A DNA stretch of 64,000 nt from Trichostrongylus colubriformis. Its lineage: Eukaryota; Nematoda; Chromadorea; Rhabditida; Trichostrongylidae. A program made the translations under genes and the position numbers. The stretch is taken from the NCBI GenBank assembly GCA_963978905.1, contig OZ022257.1:20603664-20667663 (forward strand). Direction: 5' to 3'. Within the stretch, counting starts at the first letter, position 1; every line of letters begins with the position of its first letter. Positions 1 through 12,265 of the stretch are shown here, one piece after another. Under the pieces are notes generated by a model. It saw only the letters and a list, made by a program, of their open reading frames with translations. It was not told the DNA's origin and searched no databases.

Positions 1-540
1 CTCAATGGTACTATGAGGTACAGGAGCCTCAGTGAAATTGATAACGGCTTACAGTGACTGATAAGAACTGTTAGGAATTGGATGGGATGAAGACCTTCAT
101 ATCGCTTGCTACTACTATACGACCGCTTTAGCAAAAGTGTCTGATGCCATTGGGTGAACATTTTTTCTTTATGATCTGATATCACTGGCTGATGCATTGA
201 CCGCTGAATTGTCTAGCACTCCAAAAAATGGTGCATTCCTCTTGATACTGCGATCTAGATCGATAATCATGATACAATCTATAATTGTGATAGCAAAGCA
301 AGCGATTTGCTCGCAATCATTTTCTATTGGCGGCAACACTGGGTATCCACCGCTAGACTATGCAAAATCCCAAGTAGTGAAGCATGTTTACGAAAACGAT
401 AAACATAGATAAGTGAGGATATGGCTCTACCATCAATGTGTAGGAATTAGATGCTCAGCAAGTGATCTATTTGTTGCCAATCGATGCAATCGAATGAAAA
501 CTATCTATCTCTAAGCTATCCAAACCCCCAATGATGACAT
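1..540. repeat. Dispersed repeat family A, copy 1 (runs off the left edge)
   Basis: The stretch matches 19370-20760 on the same strand in many blocks. Shared blocks include GTGAACAT, GACCGCT(G/A)AATTG, CAAAAA(A)TGGTGCAT, AAAACGATAA(A/G)CAT and TAGATGCTCAGCAA, in the same order. The second copy is interrupted by a mariner element. No coding region is convincing here. The element type is not identified because the left end lies outside the window. Confidence 0.6.
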
Positions 541-812
541 AAACCAGTTGGTTGGCGCACACTACTGCGCGCGATCCATGTCGATGACGTGCAAGAGGGT
601 TCAATGCAAAGCGACCAAAGTGCATGAACACGGAAATGCTTCTTTTATAACGCCATCATCTTTGTGTTTTTCCAATGCAAAATCTTAACTGAAAGCAGAG
701 GAAGGGAAATTTCCACTCAATTAGATACACAACTGTGATCGGGCCGATCTAACCCATTTTGCACAACGTCGCCATGAATAGCGCGCAGTGGAGTGCGCCA
801 GCCAACTGGTTT
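541..812. mobile_element. Inverted-repeat MITE
   Basis: Terminal inverted repeats are visible: AAACCAGTTGGTTGGCGCAC at the left and the complement of the same motif, ending GCCAACTGGTTT, at the right. The TIRs continue inward for about 35 bases (ACTACTGCGCGCGAT against AGCGCGCAGTGGA). No coding content. A fragment of the same terminus lies at about 4918-4965. No clear target duplication was seen, so the superfamily is open. Confidence 0.65.
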
Positions 813-3307
813 TGTGATATGATTGTAGCATTAATGAATGAATGAGTAATTATTGGATGTGTACGGCAGAAGAACACACAGAATTCAACAGAAATGCATA
901 GTAGATCCAAACATGTTAGGAGCGCGACCGGGGCAGATCACGGAAGGTCATGTAATCGGGTATCCACTCAATAAGAGGTGATTGTTCATTATCAGTCCTT
1001 CACCAATCGACAACAGCCCTCTTTCTTTTTAACAATTTATCTCTTGATGCATTTAGTGGAAGCAAAAGAAATAAATATAGTGGTGGTTGCGTTGTTTTCA
1101 GCTATCATGCAAAGAAGGAGCTGCTATCCATGTGGCTGTGTTGCCAACGGCATCACTATGAAGCAAACCACTAGGAACAAGAATCTTGACCTTGTTCTCA
1201 TTGGTTCGCTGGCAATGAGAGGCTTTGTAGATGGAGCTAGAGTGGATGACGTTGTTGAAGAGATAAGCAGCTGTTGCAAGTATTATTGGTGCTCTCATAC
1301 GCTACAAGCGGTAAGATAAAAAATTTGTTACTTGTACTTCGGTGATTATCACACTCATATGGGCAGGCACAGTATATCACGGCTGAGATAATTGCTGCTG
1401 GGAGACAGCTGTCGTACTACGAAGAACCGGGGAGAGGATCAGTTGCCTACGTGACCACCAAGGGCATACCACCACATCTTGTGGAAGTGCTGAATGGGCT
1501 TAGCACTGTAGGCGTTTCCTCCTATAGTCGTCCTTCTTTCACCTGCCAGTGAGAAGAATATTTAGGGTAGCGTTGTTATCACGGCTCGCGACGTGTTTTC
1601 GTTCGTGAATGAAGCCTTGAGGAAACACTACGGGACTTTTTTGTGGCCCGATTCCTACGAAGAAGAGGTGTAACTTCGATGTTGCAGGCGTTCTGTCTAT
1701 TCTCTCACCATGAATACGTTCAGGAAGGGGTGGAGGAGGCTGTACCAGTCGTTAATGAAGTGCCGGCTGCCTGTTTGGAAGAGAAGCCAAAAGTGAAGGT
1801 GGAAGCGGTCCAGAGAAGTGTGGAAATGGAAAACGAAATTGAGGAGGACGATGAAGAGGCTGTGACTGAAGAGGTTGAGAAACTTTACAGTGCACTGCGA
1901 TGTTGGAGACAATTTATTTCAGGCGTCGGAATATGAGCCGGAAGAGATTGATGGCGACGACAGCTGTGGTGAAGGAGTGGAGGACATCGGAGAGACGGAC
2001 CCTGCCACTCTGAAGAAGTACTTCATAGTGCAGGGCCGCTCTTTGATGACGCTGTTTCGGTTCTGTCCCCAGTGTGGGCACAGAATAAGGAAGGCATAGC
2101 TGAAACCCGTCCGGACAGCAGCGACGGTTAGATTCGCATGTGAGAGCTGCACTGCGACGCCGCAAAGATGGGAAAGCCAGGACCGCGCTGTTGCCCACTC
2201 AAGGGAACGAATGCTGAGAGGGAACGTTGTAGCAGCAGTGGCTGCTATCACGACCGGCCTCCGATATGTTGTCAGTAACTAAAGCTATCTAACAATCTAG
2301 CGCATATTAGCAATTTGTAATGAATTTAGGAGTTATCTCGATGTGCCGATCAGATGAAACTGGCCATGTTTTCCAAAACATTCTTTTGGAAGATATTCGT
2401 GTGGACGAAACCGGCCATCGAGAGCTTATGTCGGTCTCAGCAGAAGATGGTGCTAGACATGGTGAAGAGGGAGTATAGGGTATGAGATTGTTGGAACAAA
2501 TCTGGCATCACCTTCATTCCTTGAGTATTTGCAGGAGGGAGAGGGGCTGCATCTTGCAGCCGATGGCGCATACGATAGCCGCGGCTATACAGCCATGATC
2601 GGCAAGGTAGTGATTTCCGATGAGCGTACTAAGCTCGTTCTCCACACTGAAGTGCTCCATCGATCGGAGACGGGTGAGAGGTCGTGAACAGTCATAGCAA
2701 TTTATCGAAGAAGATCTTCTCAGAGAACATTAGTACGCGTATGGAAGTAGAGGGTCTGAAGCGCCTGATGAGGTGGGTGGGTGGATGCGGACTTCGCGTC
2801 GCGTCAGTGACGACGGACCGCAGTCGTGCCTTAGGAGCTGCACTCCGAGAGCTGGAGCCTGAGCTCGGTGTCATCAGTCATTATTATGACGGATGGCACT
2901 TGGTGAAGTGGCTGGGGAATGAGCTCAGGAAGGTAGGACCGAGCGCTACGTCATTTCACCAACCGATTTCAACGTTCACTTTCAGGCTTCTAAGGTGCGC
3001 AACTGCGAAGAGATAGGTGTGTGGACGGAGAAGGTGAAGACACACCTATGGGCTGCCATCCATAGTGGAGTGGAGTCGGGAGCAGATATAAGAGCTCTTT
3101 TTAACACCTGCCTGATGCATGTCGCTGGTGTGAATCAGTGGCCTCTGGTTTGTTATTTCCTTGGATACACTTCTATCACGTCACTGTTTTGCGATGCTTC
3201 CAGAATGAGCTCACTGGGCGTTTCACTAGCTGCCCCCACGATTCCCTCCCAGGTCCACGGCCCCAAGACCTAATTGCGGATAGCAAGGCCTATCACAAGT
3301 TCCGCGA

Positions 3308-3357
3308 CGTTCTTAGCCTCACATATGGAGGAACCTCCATATGTGAGGCTAAGAACG
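3308..3357. repeat. Perfect 24-bp inverted repeat with a 2-nt centre
   Basis: The left arm 3308-3331 begins CGTTCTTAGCC and the right arm 3334-3357 ends GGCTAAGAACG, separated by AA. It lies inside the last exon of the transposase-like gene, and the frame stays open through it. Confidence 0.9.
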
Positions 3358-3358
3358 C

Positions 3359-3400
3359 ATTGGATAGAATATACTGCCGTAAGGAGATATTCTATCCAAT
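3359..3400. repeat. Perfect 14-bp inverted repeat with a 14-nt loop
   Basis: The arms are ATTGGATAGAATAT (3359-3372) and ATATTCTATCCAAT (3387-3400). It begins two bases after the preceding palindrome and also lies in open coding sequence. Confidence 0.9.
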
Positions 3401-3535
3401 TGCCACCTACCCGCTCTATGCCATGATGGCCACATTACACATAAATACATTGCGGCTAGCGGAAATAAGCGGGGAAAGGAAAGTGCTGATGACACGCGAG
3501 GTCCAGCGGAAATACTTGGACAGGAAGTCAAAGCA

Positions 3536-3775
3536 GGTCAAGTCGGGGGGGGGGGGGGGGGGGTGAGAGACGCAACTTTGCGTCAACGTCTAAGCTCCTT
3601 TCCCTCCCTAGGCCTAGGCTGAAATTGATATCCCCTCCTTCCACATAAAAGAGCATCTCTCAAACCATAGGTCTTATCTGCTTTAGCCTAAGCCTAGAGA
3701 GGGAAAGAAGCTTTGACGTGGGTAAAATTTGACGCAGAGTTGCGTCTCCCCCCCCCCCCCGACTTGAATTGACCC
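3536..3775. mobile_element. hAT-type MITE with poly-G/poly-C subterminal tracts, copy 1
   Basis: The right end reads CCCGACTTGAATTGACCC and the left end GGTCAAGTCGGG, followed by a run of about 20 G. Interior blocks match the copy at 12904-13145: GACGCAACTTTGCGTC, TCCTTTCCCTCCCTA, AAAGAAGCTTTGACGTGGGT. The left TIR appears to have lost about five bases and no target duplication is evident. It supplies the stop codon of the upstream transposase-like gene. Confidence 0.75.
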
Positions 3776-3944
3776 ATTTGTTGAATCATTCGTTCTTTTT
3801 CTTGTTGGGTACTTGGAAGTAGCTTCTCGCTACGCTTCAGGTTATGTAGTAGTGAATCCATTTATACAAGCAGTGGTTTAGTTTGCCATCTATAAAAAAT
3901 TGAAAGTGTTGTATAACTTTGTCTACGTTTGCAATTTGATTTAG

Positions 3945-4503
3945 ATCTGAACGTACATCTACCGCTATTGACGGTGTTTTCGTGCCTGTGATCCACGGTG
4001 CATTGTCAACACTACTTCGAAAACTTATGCTTGCATTTTTCGAGTTCGAGTGAGTTTGTTCGTTTTTCAAACTGGACAAGTGCCGCTTTATTGAACATTT
4101 TGAAAAGTTCACTCAAAAAAGTTCGAAATATTGTCACTGAAAGTGTTTTTGTTGTTTTTTAATGATGAATTTTTACTTCCAGACTTGTCGTAAAATATTT
4201 CTTTGTGGTTATGTCAGCGTCAATAGTGATCGGAGTGATTAATGGTCTGATATTGCTGCCAGTACTACTGTGTTTACACTGGACGTTCTACTCGAAAGCC
4301 TCTTCCACCAATGCTCTGTTGTCAACTGCGGGTAAGCAACTGTACAGTTCATCTTCATTTCAAAAATTCGGATTTGCTTTAAAAAATCTATCATTTATAT
4401 TCTGTTTATTACTGTGCATTACTTGCTAGTATTGTATTCATATATACATCTAATCTGCATTTTAATTTTTGAAAAACATTCATCTTCAGATCCGCTTTGG
4501 TAA
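3945..4503 (+). CDS. 3' exons of a Patched-related (sterol-sensing-domain type) membrane protein, partial
   Basis: Two exons with matching phase are clear: 3945-4049 (donor GTGAGT) and 4183-4331 (acceptor TTCCAG, donor GTAAGC). A short last exon 4490-4503 ends in TAA. The first encodes SERTSTAIDG followed by PVIHGALSTLL, the second LVVKYFFVV followed by SIVIGVINGLILLPVLLCL. This arrangement, a P-V-x-G-A-x-S-T-x-L element then an F-F turn and a helix ending GLxxLPVLL, is typical of the last transmembrane segments of Patched, Patched-related and Dispatched proteins. The tail after the helix is short. No upstream exons are seen between the MITE at 3775 and the first exon, so the rest is outside the window, interrupted, or lost. 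A free-standing fragment is possible. Confidence 0.55.
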
Positions 4504-7500
4504 TAACGTTCAAGTAATTAACTGGATTCCAAATATCTACTGTTCTTATAAGGAAAATCGACTTCGCCCTATGGCTTTTATCTTTGGTGGGGAATCTTTT
4601 GATGAAGGTATGTTTTTATAGATACGTTTTCTACCGTTTGAAGCGAGAATTATTCATTGTTCTTTTTTATGTAATAACTGATTTATTATAGTACGCGGTG
4701 GTACAGCGGTCGACCGAAACCGACCTCCGCAGTTGATCTGCGATGTTTTTTGGAGAAGGCATTTATTGCTCTTGTTATCCTGTCTGTCTCGCATTTGAAA
4801 GAAGTTCCGATAGCAACGAGGAGGTGAGGGCCGTTTCCATTAGCTTTGGTAGCAGTCAGCGTTGTAAAAGCCGTAATGGAGTCTTGACCATTCTTTGCGT
4901 TATCTATTATGAAGACAGCAGCTGGCTGGCGCACACGACTGCGCGCGATTCATGTAGATGGCGTGCTATTAGCGGATAATCCTTTGCTAGTACTTTCCAA
5001 TGATGACTCTCCAGCGTGATTAATTTTCTGTTTAGTTTGATTTACTGCATTAAAACGTTCAATTTGTTGTATTGCTCTGATTATAATAGAAATATTACCA
5101 CACTTTCGGGGCTACTGCAAGGTGATCGCCGTGCAGTAGGAATTCTTCAGGAACAAAGGTGCGATTGTTTACGGATCACACCATTTGCTTTAATTATAAG
5201 TGTTTTAACTATAAAACGCGTTCAAATGATCGCCTTACACACCACTGCCATTGGTCACGTTTGTTTCTCCCGGTTGTTCTCAACATCTGGCTTTTTTAAC
5301 ATTGCAATCTCTATGGTTTATACAGATACACCGTGGCTTTTACTTGCAGGTGTGCTGGTCCCCTCCATTTTCCATCATCGAGCAGACGAGCGTGTATGGA
5401 CATCGAATCGCTTTCTCTGAGATCAGTTGTAAGATTGTCATTTCTGAGCCCATAGCCGCTTCGAAAACGTGCCAGTTTTCTCATGCTACCTTAAATGTTC
5501 TCGTAGGCTTTGATAACCTTTTTGTATAGTATCTGTAATACCCACACCTCTTAGGTTCACTCATTGCTTGCATTTTGATTACAGATCTCAATTGGCTCTT
5601 ATGAAAAGATATGAACCGCGATTTCCTCTTGTCCTTGCATTCCGGTGGCTGCCTTATTCTTTGGATTACGGAGAACGGAGAGAAAATTTGGTGGGTAACC
5701 TACAACTTGTTTGTTTAACATGGCCATTGATCCTTTCAATGTTCGACACCTTGCTTGTGGGTGAAGCTTTTGCAATATGTCAGTTATGAGATGAACCAAT
5801 AGAGACTGCTTTTTAGTTTCTTTTCCGGATGTAGTGTAATGTTATGTGCTGACGTGAACCTCAATAATTTTCTTTAGAGCTCTTGCCGGACGTGACGTTG
5901 TGTGATGATTAAGTGAAGTCTGCATCCAGCATCCAAAGTATACTACAAGACCTATCGCAGCCTGCTATTGGCCGCTAGCCATAGACAAGTGAAACTGAAC
6001 CATGCTTCCATTCTAAAAGTTAAAATACTTCCTAGAGATTTATTTACGTATCATTTACCTATTCATTTGGTTTTAGGTGCAGTGCTTCCATAAAGAGTTG
6101 TTTGCAATACTTTTTTCTGCAACTGTGAAACCAAATCTTATATCTTTGCATTGACTGCTGTTCTACTAGTGACGCACTTTTTTCTGTTCATGCCCATGCA
6201 GCATTTCATCTCCAAGACATTTGTGTAATTCATTATTCTTACAATTTTTCCCTTCTTTATGTAATCTTAATATGTTTTGATCACCAATGTGCCAATGCAA
6301 TTTTCAAGCATTTGTGCAATGCGCTACGCGTTAACTCTCCTTTGGAAGCCGGGAAGTTCAGTGCAATTGCCTTATTTTTGTTCGTGTATGGAGATGCATC
6401 ATATGGCATCACTGAATAAGTTCCTTATGGTCTTCTTTCCTCAATTGTACGGTTAGGTCTTTTTAAATATCATTCATTGATGTTTTTTTTTCAAATCAAG
6501 CTTTGTGCTATACTCTAGGCGCTTGATCAATTTCAGACAAAGAAAGATAATTTGTACTGTCTATTGCAAATGTTGATATCAATATTGGTTTGACATATGT
6601 GATGCGCGATATGAGATTCTCTTGAGGATTTTGAAAAGGGCACATTTTTGGTTGCGTTTTTATGATGTGATTTCTTATATTTGATGCCTTTGATTCTAAT
6701 CGTAACTACAGTGTCACAGTTTTCATTAAATTCTTTGCTTTTTTGATAAGAAAATTAAATCGAATCGCTGTTGTTATATATGCAAGAATAAAGCGATTTG
6801 TGTTTGGCAATAGTGAAGAACATAGGCAGGTTGGCAGGAAGAAATACATTCTGGGGGTGTTTATGTGGGTGCGGGTGGGTTTTTGCAATATAGCTATCAA
6901 AAGCTAGATTAGAAAGCTCAAAGGAGGGTTCACGGGGATATGATGATCGGGTTTTATTGAAAAAGCAGTTCCGCTGAAAATAACAGTGGTTGCTATTTGC
7001 CTCTTTAAAGAAAAAAAAAGAAAAACAAAAAAGTGATCGAGGAAACTTAACAGGGCTCAAATAGCTAGGAATACCCGGAAACCGCCAGAGAGTGGCTGTC
7101 GGTGGTTATCAATTGTGGAGAAGCGGTGGCAATGCCTCATTAAGGGCGAAGAGGAAAAGGAAGAAGAAATCGGTAATTTACTAAAGCGACAAAAATGCAT
7201 AATTCGGAGCGACTGCTGTTTTTACAACAGTGTCAAAGAGAGTCCCTGACAAATATAGGAACACATCATAGACACTGCAGTATAACAGCTAGTCGGAAAA
7301 TAAACGATTATGACAACAAAAGGGTAAAAAACGTGCAAAAGCATGACGAAACATAATAATGTACAAAATGAAATGATCACATAATTAAAAAGCTGTGCAC
7401 AAAGTACATTCAAAAAAAGTATGGAACAACTCACCTTGTCCAAGAAATCAGCAGACAGGATACAGATAGAAGAATAGAATGACAGCTAACTCATCCAGGA

Positions 7501-8600
7501 AATCAGAAGAGCAGGAATTTCTGATGGGAATTAAATGGAAACTGCGTATTGCATGCAGAAATCAGCTGGATGATGGTTTTGTCGATCCAAGCACAAAAAC
7601 TGGCAAGAAGCCAACTTTTGGAAAGCTCGTCCGAACGTCCACTTTTGGAGGGTAATCTCCTACAATTCCCGAATGGGGAAGATCCTTTTGCCAGTGTTTT
7701 TGAAGGTTTCTCGAGGTTTCCTCTTCACTTCTTGTTCTTCAGCACATCCACAAACCGTACTTACCTCGACAATCCATCAAAATTATCGTGAATTATGCCT
7801 TTAGCCTAAATGTATACCTGAGTGTACAAACAGATGATTGTGGAACGGTTTCGAGCGCGGGACAACAGCGCGATAGCGAATGCCCCCTCCCCCCATTACA
7901 TTAGCACCTCACCTACTCCAACTTTTTGAGCATCTATACAGGAGCATTAACTTGCACCGTCCGGGAAGTAATTGTCCGATTACCAGCATACGAGGCACCA
8001 GCTTAGGTTATCCGGATTCAAGTCCGGTGTAAATGTTCGAGTACGCAGCGAGTAAATCAAAATTCGCGACTCAGACGATTATCCCTTCGGTCATGCTGAA
8101 GTTGGCTCGTCTCCTGGCGTAAGGGCCGCCAGTCCAGCACGTCTCTATGGCCATGATCAGAGCACAGAAACGGGGCTCGCATGTAGCGAAGAAGCGATTC
8201 CGGTGAAGGGATTCATGTTTTTATCTTTACCTTTCAGTCCATTTCCCGACGGCTGGCAGGGCGAAGCCTACGGACTTGTATCGATCTCTCTCTCAGCGCC
8301 ACACACTCTCACCCAACTCTGTAGGCCACGCCCTGCCAGCCTTGGGAACTGGACTGTATGTAAGTCAGCCTCGGGAAAGGAGATTTCCATCTTATACCTA
8401 CGAGAAGTGCTCAGCTCACCATTTCATCATATCTAATGCTAAAGCAAGCATCGAAGTCCGGTAATATCAAAATAGGAGTGTCATCTGTAGCCAGTAGAAA
8501 AAGTACAACAAAAACAGCTTCACCCCAAACCATTGCGCCCCGATTGTGGAGCGTGATACTCACCTCTTTGTCAGAAGACTGCTGACAGTCCTTTTTCTTG
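4504..8600. other. AT-rich stretch without a convincing gene
   Basis: A copy fragment of the MITE terminus (GCTGGCTGGCGCACACGACTGCGCGCG) lies at about 4918-4965. One open segment at 4490-4611, bounded by TTCAG and GTATGT, could be an alternative exon but matches nothing I recognise. Open frames around 5016-5789 lack recognisable domains. A block near 7850-7930 (GGGACAACAGC, a C-rich tract, then TAGCACCTC) recurs near 13985-14060 as a dispersed repeat. Confidence 0.5.
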
Positions 8601-8619
8601 TGAAGTGATTAGGCCGATT

Positions 8620-8790
8620 TTCGTTAGGAAAGGGCCCTGTTACTCAACTCAGAAAATCGTTTTGCAAATTTGGAAAGCAGATTTGAGATCAACGTCCGAA
8701 ATTACGTCGGACCATATGTATCACATTACAAACGGCCATTCGACATCAGGTCCCTGCCTTATAGGGAAACACGCGTAATTTGGGTCTAAC
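8620..8790. repeat. Dispersed repeat family C, partial copy
   Basis: Shares the ordered blocks GCAAATTTGGAA(T/A)GCAGAT, GAGATCA(A/G)CG, TCGGACCATATGTA and GGCCA(C)TTCGAC with copies near 9290-9450, 10180-10330, 28830-28960, 30420-30545 and 63660-63800. Confidence 0.6.
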
Positions 8791-9289
8791 TAAAGCGAAT
8801 TTTACGTGATTTTCACACAGAAGAATAATTCATTTGTTTCTTATCATAAGCTGACTATACGTAAGCATAAAATAACATTAAGAGCGCTTACGAGCTGAAA
8901 TCGGGCGAGGCCTATGCTTTTGTCAAGTAATCTGGACCAATTAACCATGAAATGCCCAACACGAAGAAAACTGATGAAATTTATCTAATAAGCCGAAGAT
9001 GGCTGCGGCCGTAGCAAACGAATGTGCTTACGAAAATGAGGAAAAAAGTCAATGACATAAAACATTCAAGATGACAACTGCGTTACACCAAGTGTGCCGA
9101 AACGCATTCCTTATTGTTAGCAGAGCTGCGCCCTACACCGCAGCTCGGTCATCATGGTTACCGCTTGAAGACGCGATGTAACCGAGTAAGGTGTCGCAAG
9201 GTCTGCCAGAGTGTGTACCCTTATGTCAGGACTTCGCACGACGATGAGCGGAGTGCAACGCAGTGTTTCGAACTATGCGCATCGCGGTA

Positions 9290-10330
9290 GTTGGGTCTTA
9301 CCAGGGAAGGACCCGAGTTCGAAGTGGCCATTCGGAATGGGGTACATTTAGTCCGATGTATTTCCGGACCCTGATTTCGAATCCGCGTTCCATATTTGCA
9401 GAGTGGTTATCTGAGCAGAGTTACAAGGCCGCTTTTCAACGCAAGTCGGCTCAAATACACCTCAAGCAACCTGCGCTGCTAGGAGCCGAATGGCGAAGAG
9501 GTAAGTGTCGGGCACCATGAACTGAAGACGATAGTTCGGATCTTCGAGGAGAGGCTGCAATTTGTTGAGCTTTTTCTACTGTCTACATGAAACACTCCTA
9601 CTTTGATATCACCTCATTTTGATGGTCCTCTTGGCATCAGGACGCGGATGGAGCACCGCGATCCAACTTTTTTGATAGAGCAAACTCCCATAACGTATTG
9701 ATTGCGAATTTGACGTAATTTCGCAAAACGAGTATGATATTCGCACTCAGGGGGTCGAATAACACCTCTGTGCAAACTTTCAGCCAAACGAGGTTTTGGC
9801 CCAACCTCGGAAAATTAGGGATGGCCACGTTGCAAGTGATATATATTTTTGAAACTTTCTGTAAAGAAGCCATCAACCATGACAAAGATAAGCTAGACAT
9901 ACCTATTACAGATGCCCATGACAAAAGTGTACGTAACAAGCGCTAAATAAGCGCATTTGCTCGGCAAAGATCAACGACTTCTCCATTGTTGAATGGATTG
10001 CCACCTAATAGGCCACGAATTTCCACGAAATTTGGTCAAATTCTCGACCCATGTCCCATGAGGTAGTTCGGTCCCCTGAACACGAAAATCGCTTTGGTTT
10101 GGGCGCGAAAGGCGAAAGACGCGAGAACGTCTGGCTCTCGTGTTAAGGGCTTCCAAACCTACCATATAATCCATTGTTTTCTCAAAGAAACCTCCATTGC
10201 TCCGCTCAGATAATTGTTCTGCAAATTTGGAATGCAGATTCGAGATCAGCTCTGAAAACACGCCGGACCATTTGTATCCCATTCTAATGGCCACTTCGAC
10301 CTCGGGCCCTTCCCCTGTTAGAACGATTAG
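9290..10330. repeat. Dispersed repeat family C: a partial copy and a fuller copy in opposite orientations
   Basis: 9290-9450 holds one end of the family in one orientation (GGGAAGGACCC, CGAAGTGGCCATTCGG). 9640-10330 holds a longer copy in the other orientation, with a block GCAAA(C/T)TTTCAGCC...AAAATTAGGG(A/G)TGGCCAC also seen at 14480-14920, 28990-29440 and 37320-37620. No transposase frame is visible, so the family is probably non-autonomous. Confidence 0.55.
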
Positions 10331-10461
10331 GCCGCTTCCATACTTTGCGCACCGACGCCGACACACGCGTGACGGCGTCAACTCGACGCCGTCTCCTGCG
10401 TCAATTTGACGCCGTCAAGCGCGTGACGGCGTTGGTGCGCAAAGTATGGAAGCAGCCTTAC
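10328..10461. repeat. Foldback repeat, arms of about 45-50 bp
   Basis: The left arm carries GCTTCCATACTTTGCGCAC and the right arm GTGCGCAAAGTATGGAAGC, each adjoining GACGCCG-rich sequence. The 30-nt centre is built from the same GACGCCGTC unit. GC content is well above the flanks. Confidence 0.85.
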
Positions 10462-12260
10462 ACGCTAAGGCTAAGGGCGCGATACGCAGATGACTTGTAA
10501 TCGCTTCGAAACTCAACAACATGGCGCCTTTAGCTCGTTCGCATTGTTTCGCTTGCGACAAATTCTGATATAAGGATACACACCTGGTCTGCCAGCACAA
10601 CTTACGCGGCACACCGTTCTCTTGTACAGCCTGGGATTCATTTGTAGAGAACTTGCTTTACCAGTGTTGTTCACCGAATTTCGCGGTGTCTTTAACAAAA
10701 ACCGTCAGGAGCGAGAGTGCGTGTGATACATGGCTTTATCACCTTCAACGCGAAATCATAGCGATTACCGGAATTATGCATTCAGCAGTGGTTGCCTCAC
10801 ACGCTGGCGGCAAGAGCCGCCTGCAGCGTCGCAGAGAATGAAAGGAACCCTGGTGATATGTATCTTCGCAGGTAAGGTCCTTTTTCGTACACCGCCATTA
10901 TCTTCAACGTAATGCGAACGCATGCTATCATGTTTGATGCTTCCCAGTCCTGCCGAATACTCCACGACAATGCGCTGAACTTGCTATATACCTCGTAAGA
11001 CCGCGTTTATAGTTTCCGTACCGGCACCGGCGGCGGCGAAATCCTGTGCTTGCCATCTACAACGGCGGCATTCTGGTGACGCACTCCGTTCGTAAGACTC
11101 TCAACCCAAACACACTACAGTAAGATGGTCGTGGGTGAGAGCTCAGAAATTCGAATTCAAATTTTGGCACAGCTCGGAACATGGCAAGATTTGATCTCGG
11201 ATTCGAGAGTTCTCGCCATGATCGTCATGACTAATTTAGTACTGTGCCGAGGTTCAAAATCGAATTCGTGGCTTTTGCCACGATCATCATAGTATGGTGG
11301 GTTAGGGGATACCTCGCTCGTACCGGCAAACGCCTCCTCGCAGTTGAGGGCGTGCCCTTCGCCGTCTAGAGTCTCCCGGATTTGCCTAAGCCTTTTGGGG
11401 AAGGAGCTTGGCAGCGTCGCGTACTCTGACCTGTCTGGTGATATGATACGGCGCGATGAGTGCGGGTTGTTTGTAGTTTTATCCGTTGGAACAGCAACAA
11501 CCACAACGTAACAGGACTTCCGAAACCTCCAACCTGCAATCTTTGAAAGTCCCTCACGATACCAGCCCACTGCATACTGAACGCAATTCCAACCAAATGC
11601 AGCAAGTCGTGCTGAAGGCGACCCGAAGCGAGAATTCGACAATCGACCCAGACCCGCGCGCCGCCAGGGTGCCGTCAGTCGGTGCCCTTGTGAGCGCCAG
11701 TGGCACGGCATGGCAGGCAGCCTTCAAGCGAGGCAGCGTGGCATGGGTGGAGGAGGCAGGATGGCATGGCTGCAGGAGGCAGTGAGGCATGGGTGCAGGA
11801 GGCAGTGTGGCATGGATAGAAGTGCAGAGGTGACGCAGCCACGCTCTGCCGGGCTTACGAGGAATCGATTCGGTAAGTCGTAGTGGCAGCGCCGCCAGTG
11901 CGACGCCGTAAAGCGACTTTCTTTCGTAAGTAGACACACCCATTCTCGCCCGATAAGCGTCCTAGCACACCTATATATTGCTCATACCTTTGGTTTACAC
12001 ATTTAAGGCTCACTCTGACAATTCATGTGCACCTCAGGTGAGGAAGAGTTGTAATCCCACGCGACGATGCTTCAGCGAAAACCGATAGTAATGTAGCGCG
12101 CCGCCTCATAGCCAGCCGCCGCTGCGTGATCGATCGACGATCACTCGGAGGCGACGCCATTCTACGGGTACGTCATTCCGCCAAATTTTGCTGTCTCAGA
12201 GCTTCGCTCATTTCTACCAGTTTCTGTTGATCTTAATTTCTCGTAATGAAATCCGAATAG
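10462..12260. other. Gene-poor stretch with an imperfect foldback and a minisatellite
   Basis: An imperfect inverted repeat spans about 11100-11310: CACTACAGTAAGATGGTCGTGG near the left end against CCACGATCATCATAGTATGG near the right end. Its termini resemble those of the foldback at 28380-28715. Open frames on both strands at 11157-11943 overlap each other and the repeats and look like chance frames. Confidence 0.45.
11724..11815. repeat. Minisatellite, about four units of 22-26 bp
   Basis: Units of the form GGCATGGGTG(C/G)AGGAGGCAG are repeated head to tail with small length changes. Confidence 0.75.
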
Positions 12261-12265
12261 GAATT

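Larger units (their letters stand above)
1107..3566 (+). pseudogene. LIN-15B/THAP-like domain plus DDE transposase-like protein, with one in-frame amber codon
   Basis: Ten exons fit with consistent phases: 1107-1310, 1367-1507, 1566-1667, 1688-1873, 1923-2267, 2330-2479, 2535-2673, 2724-2932, 2986-3147, 3204-3566 (2001 nt, 667 codons). A TTTTCAG acceptor ends at 1101, six bases before the ATG, as expected for a spliced leader. The first two exons resemble the LIN-15B/THAP-like zinc-binding domain (SCYPCGC early, CSHTLQAAQYI later). An acidic linker follows, then a zinc-binding module (CPQCG ... CESC ... WESQ), then a DDE-type core with LAADGAYDSRGYTA, VTTDRSRAL and YYDGWHLVKW. The family is transposase-derived; the superfamily is not assigned. 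A TAG at 2097-2099 (codon 270) breaks the frame between CPQCG and CESC. The last codons (KSGGG...) and the stop lie in a G-tract belonging to a MITE. The splicing coherence suggests recent inactivation, or a functional gene with a variant or sequencing error. Confidence 0.7.

Noticed and set aside
4490..4611. Exon with an esterase-like RPMAFIFGGESF motif
   Set aside because: Only a short resemblance, and the preceding Patched-like exon splices out of frame with it to a stop; not enough support.
11157..11943. Opposing open frames of 99-184 codons
   Set aside because: They overlap on both strands across an imperfect foldback and a minisatellite, which explains the openness.
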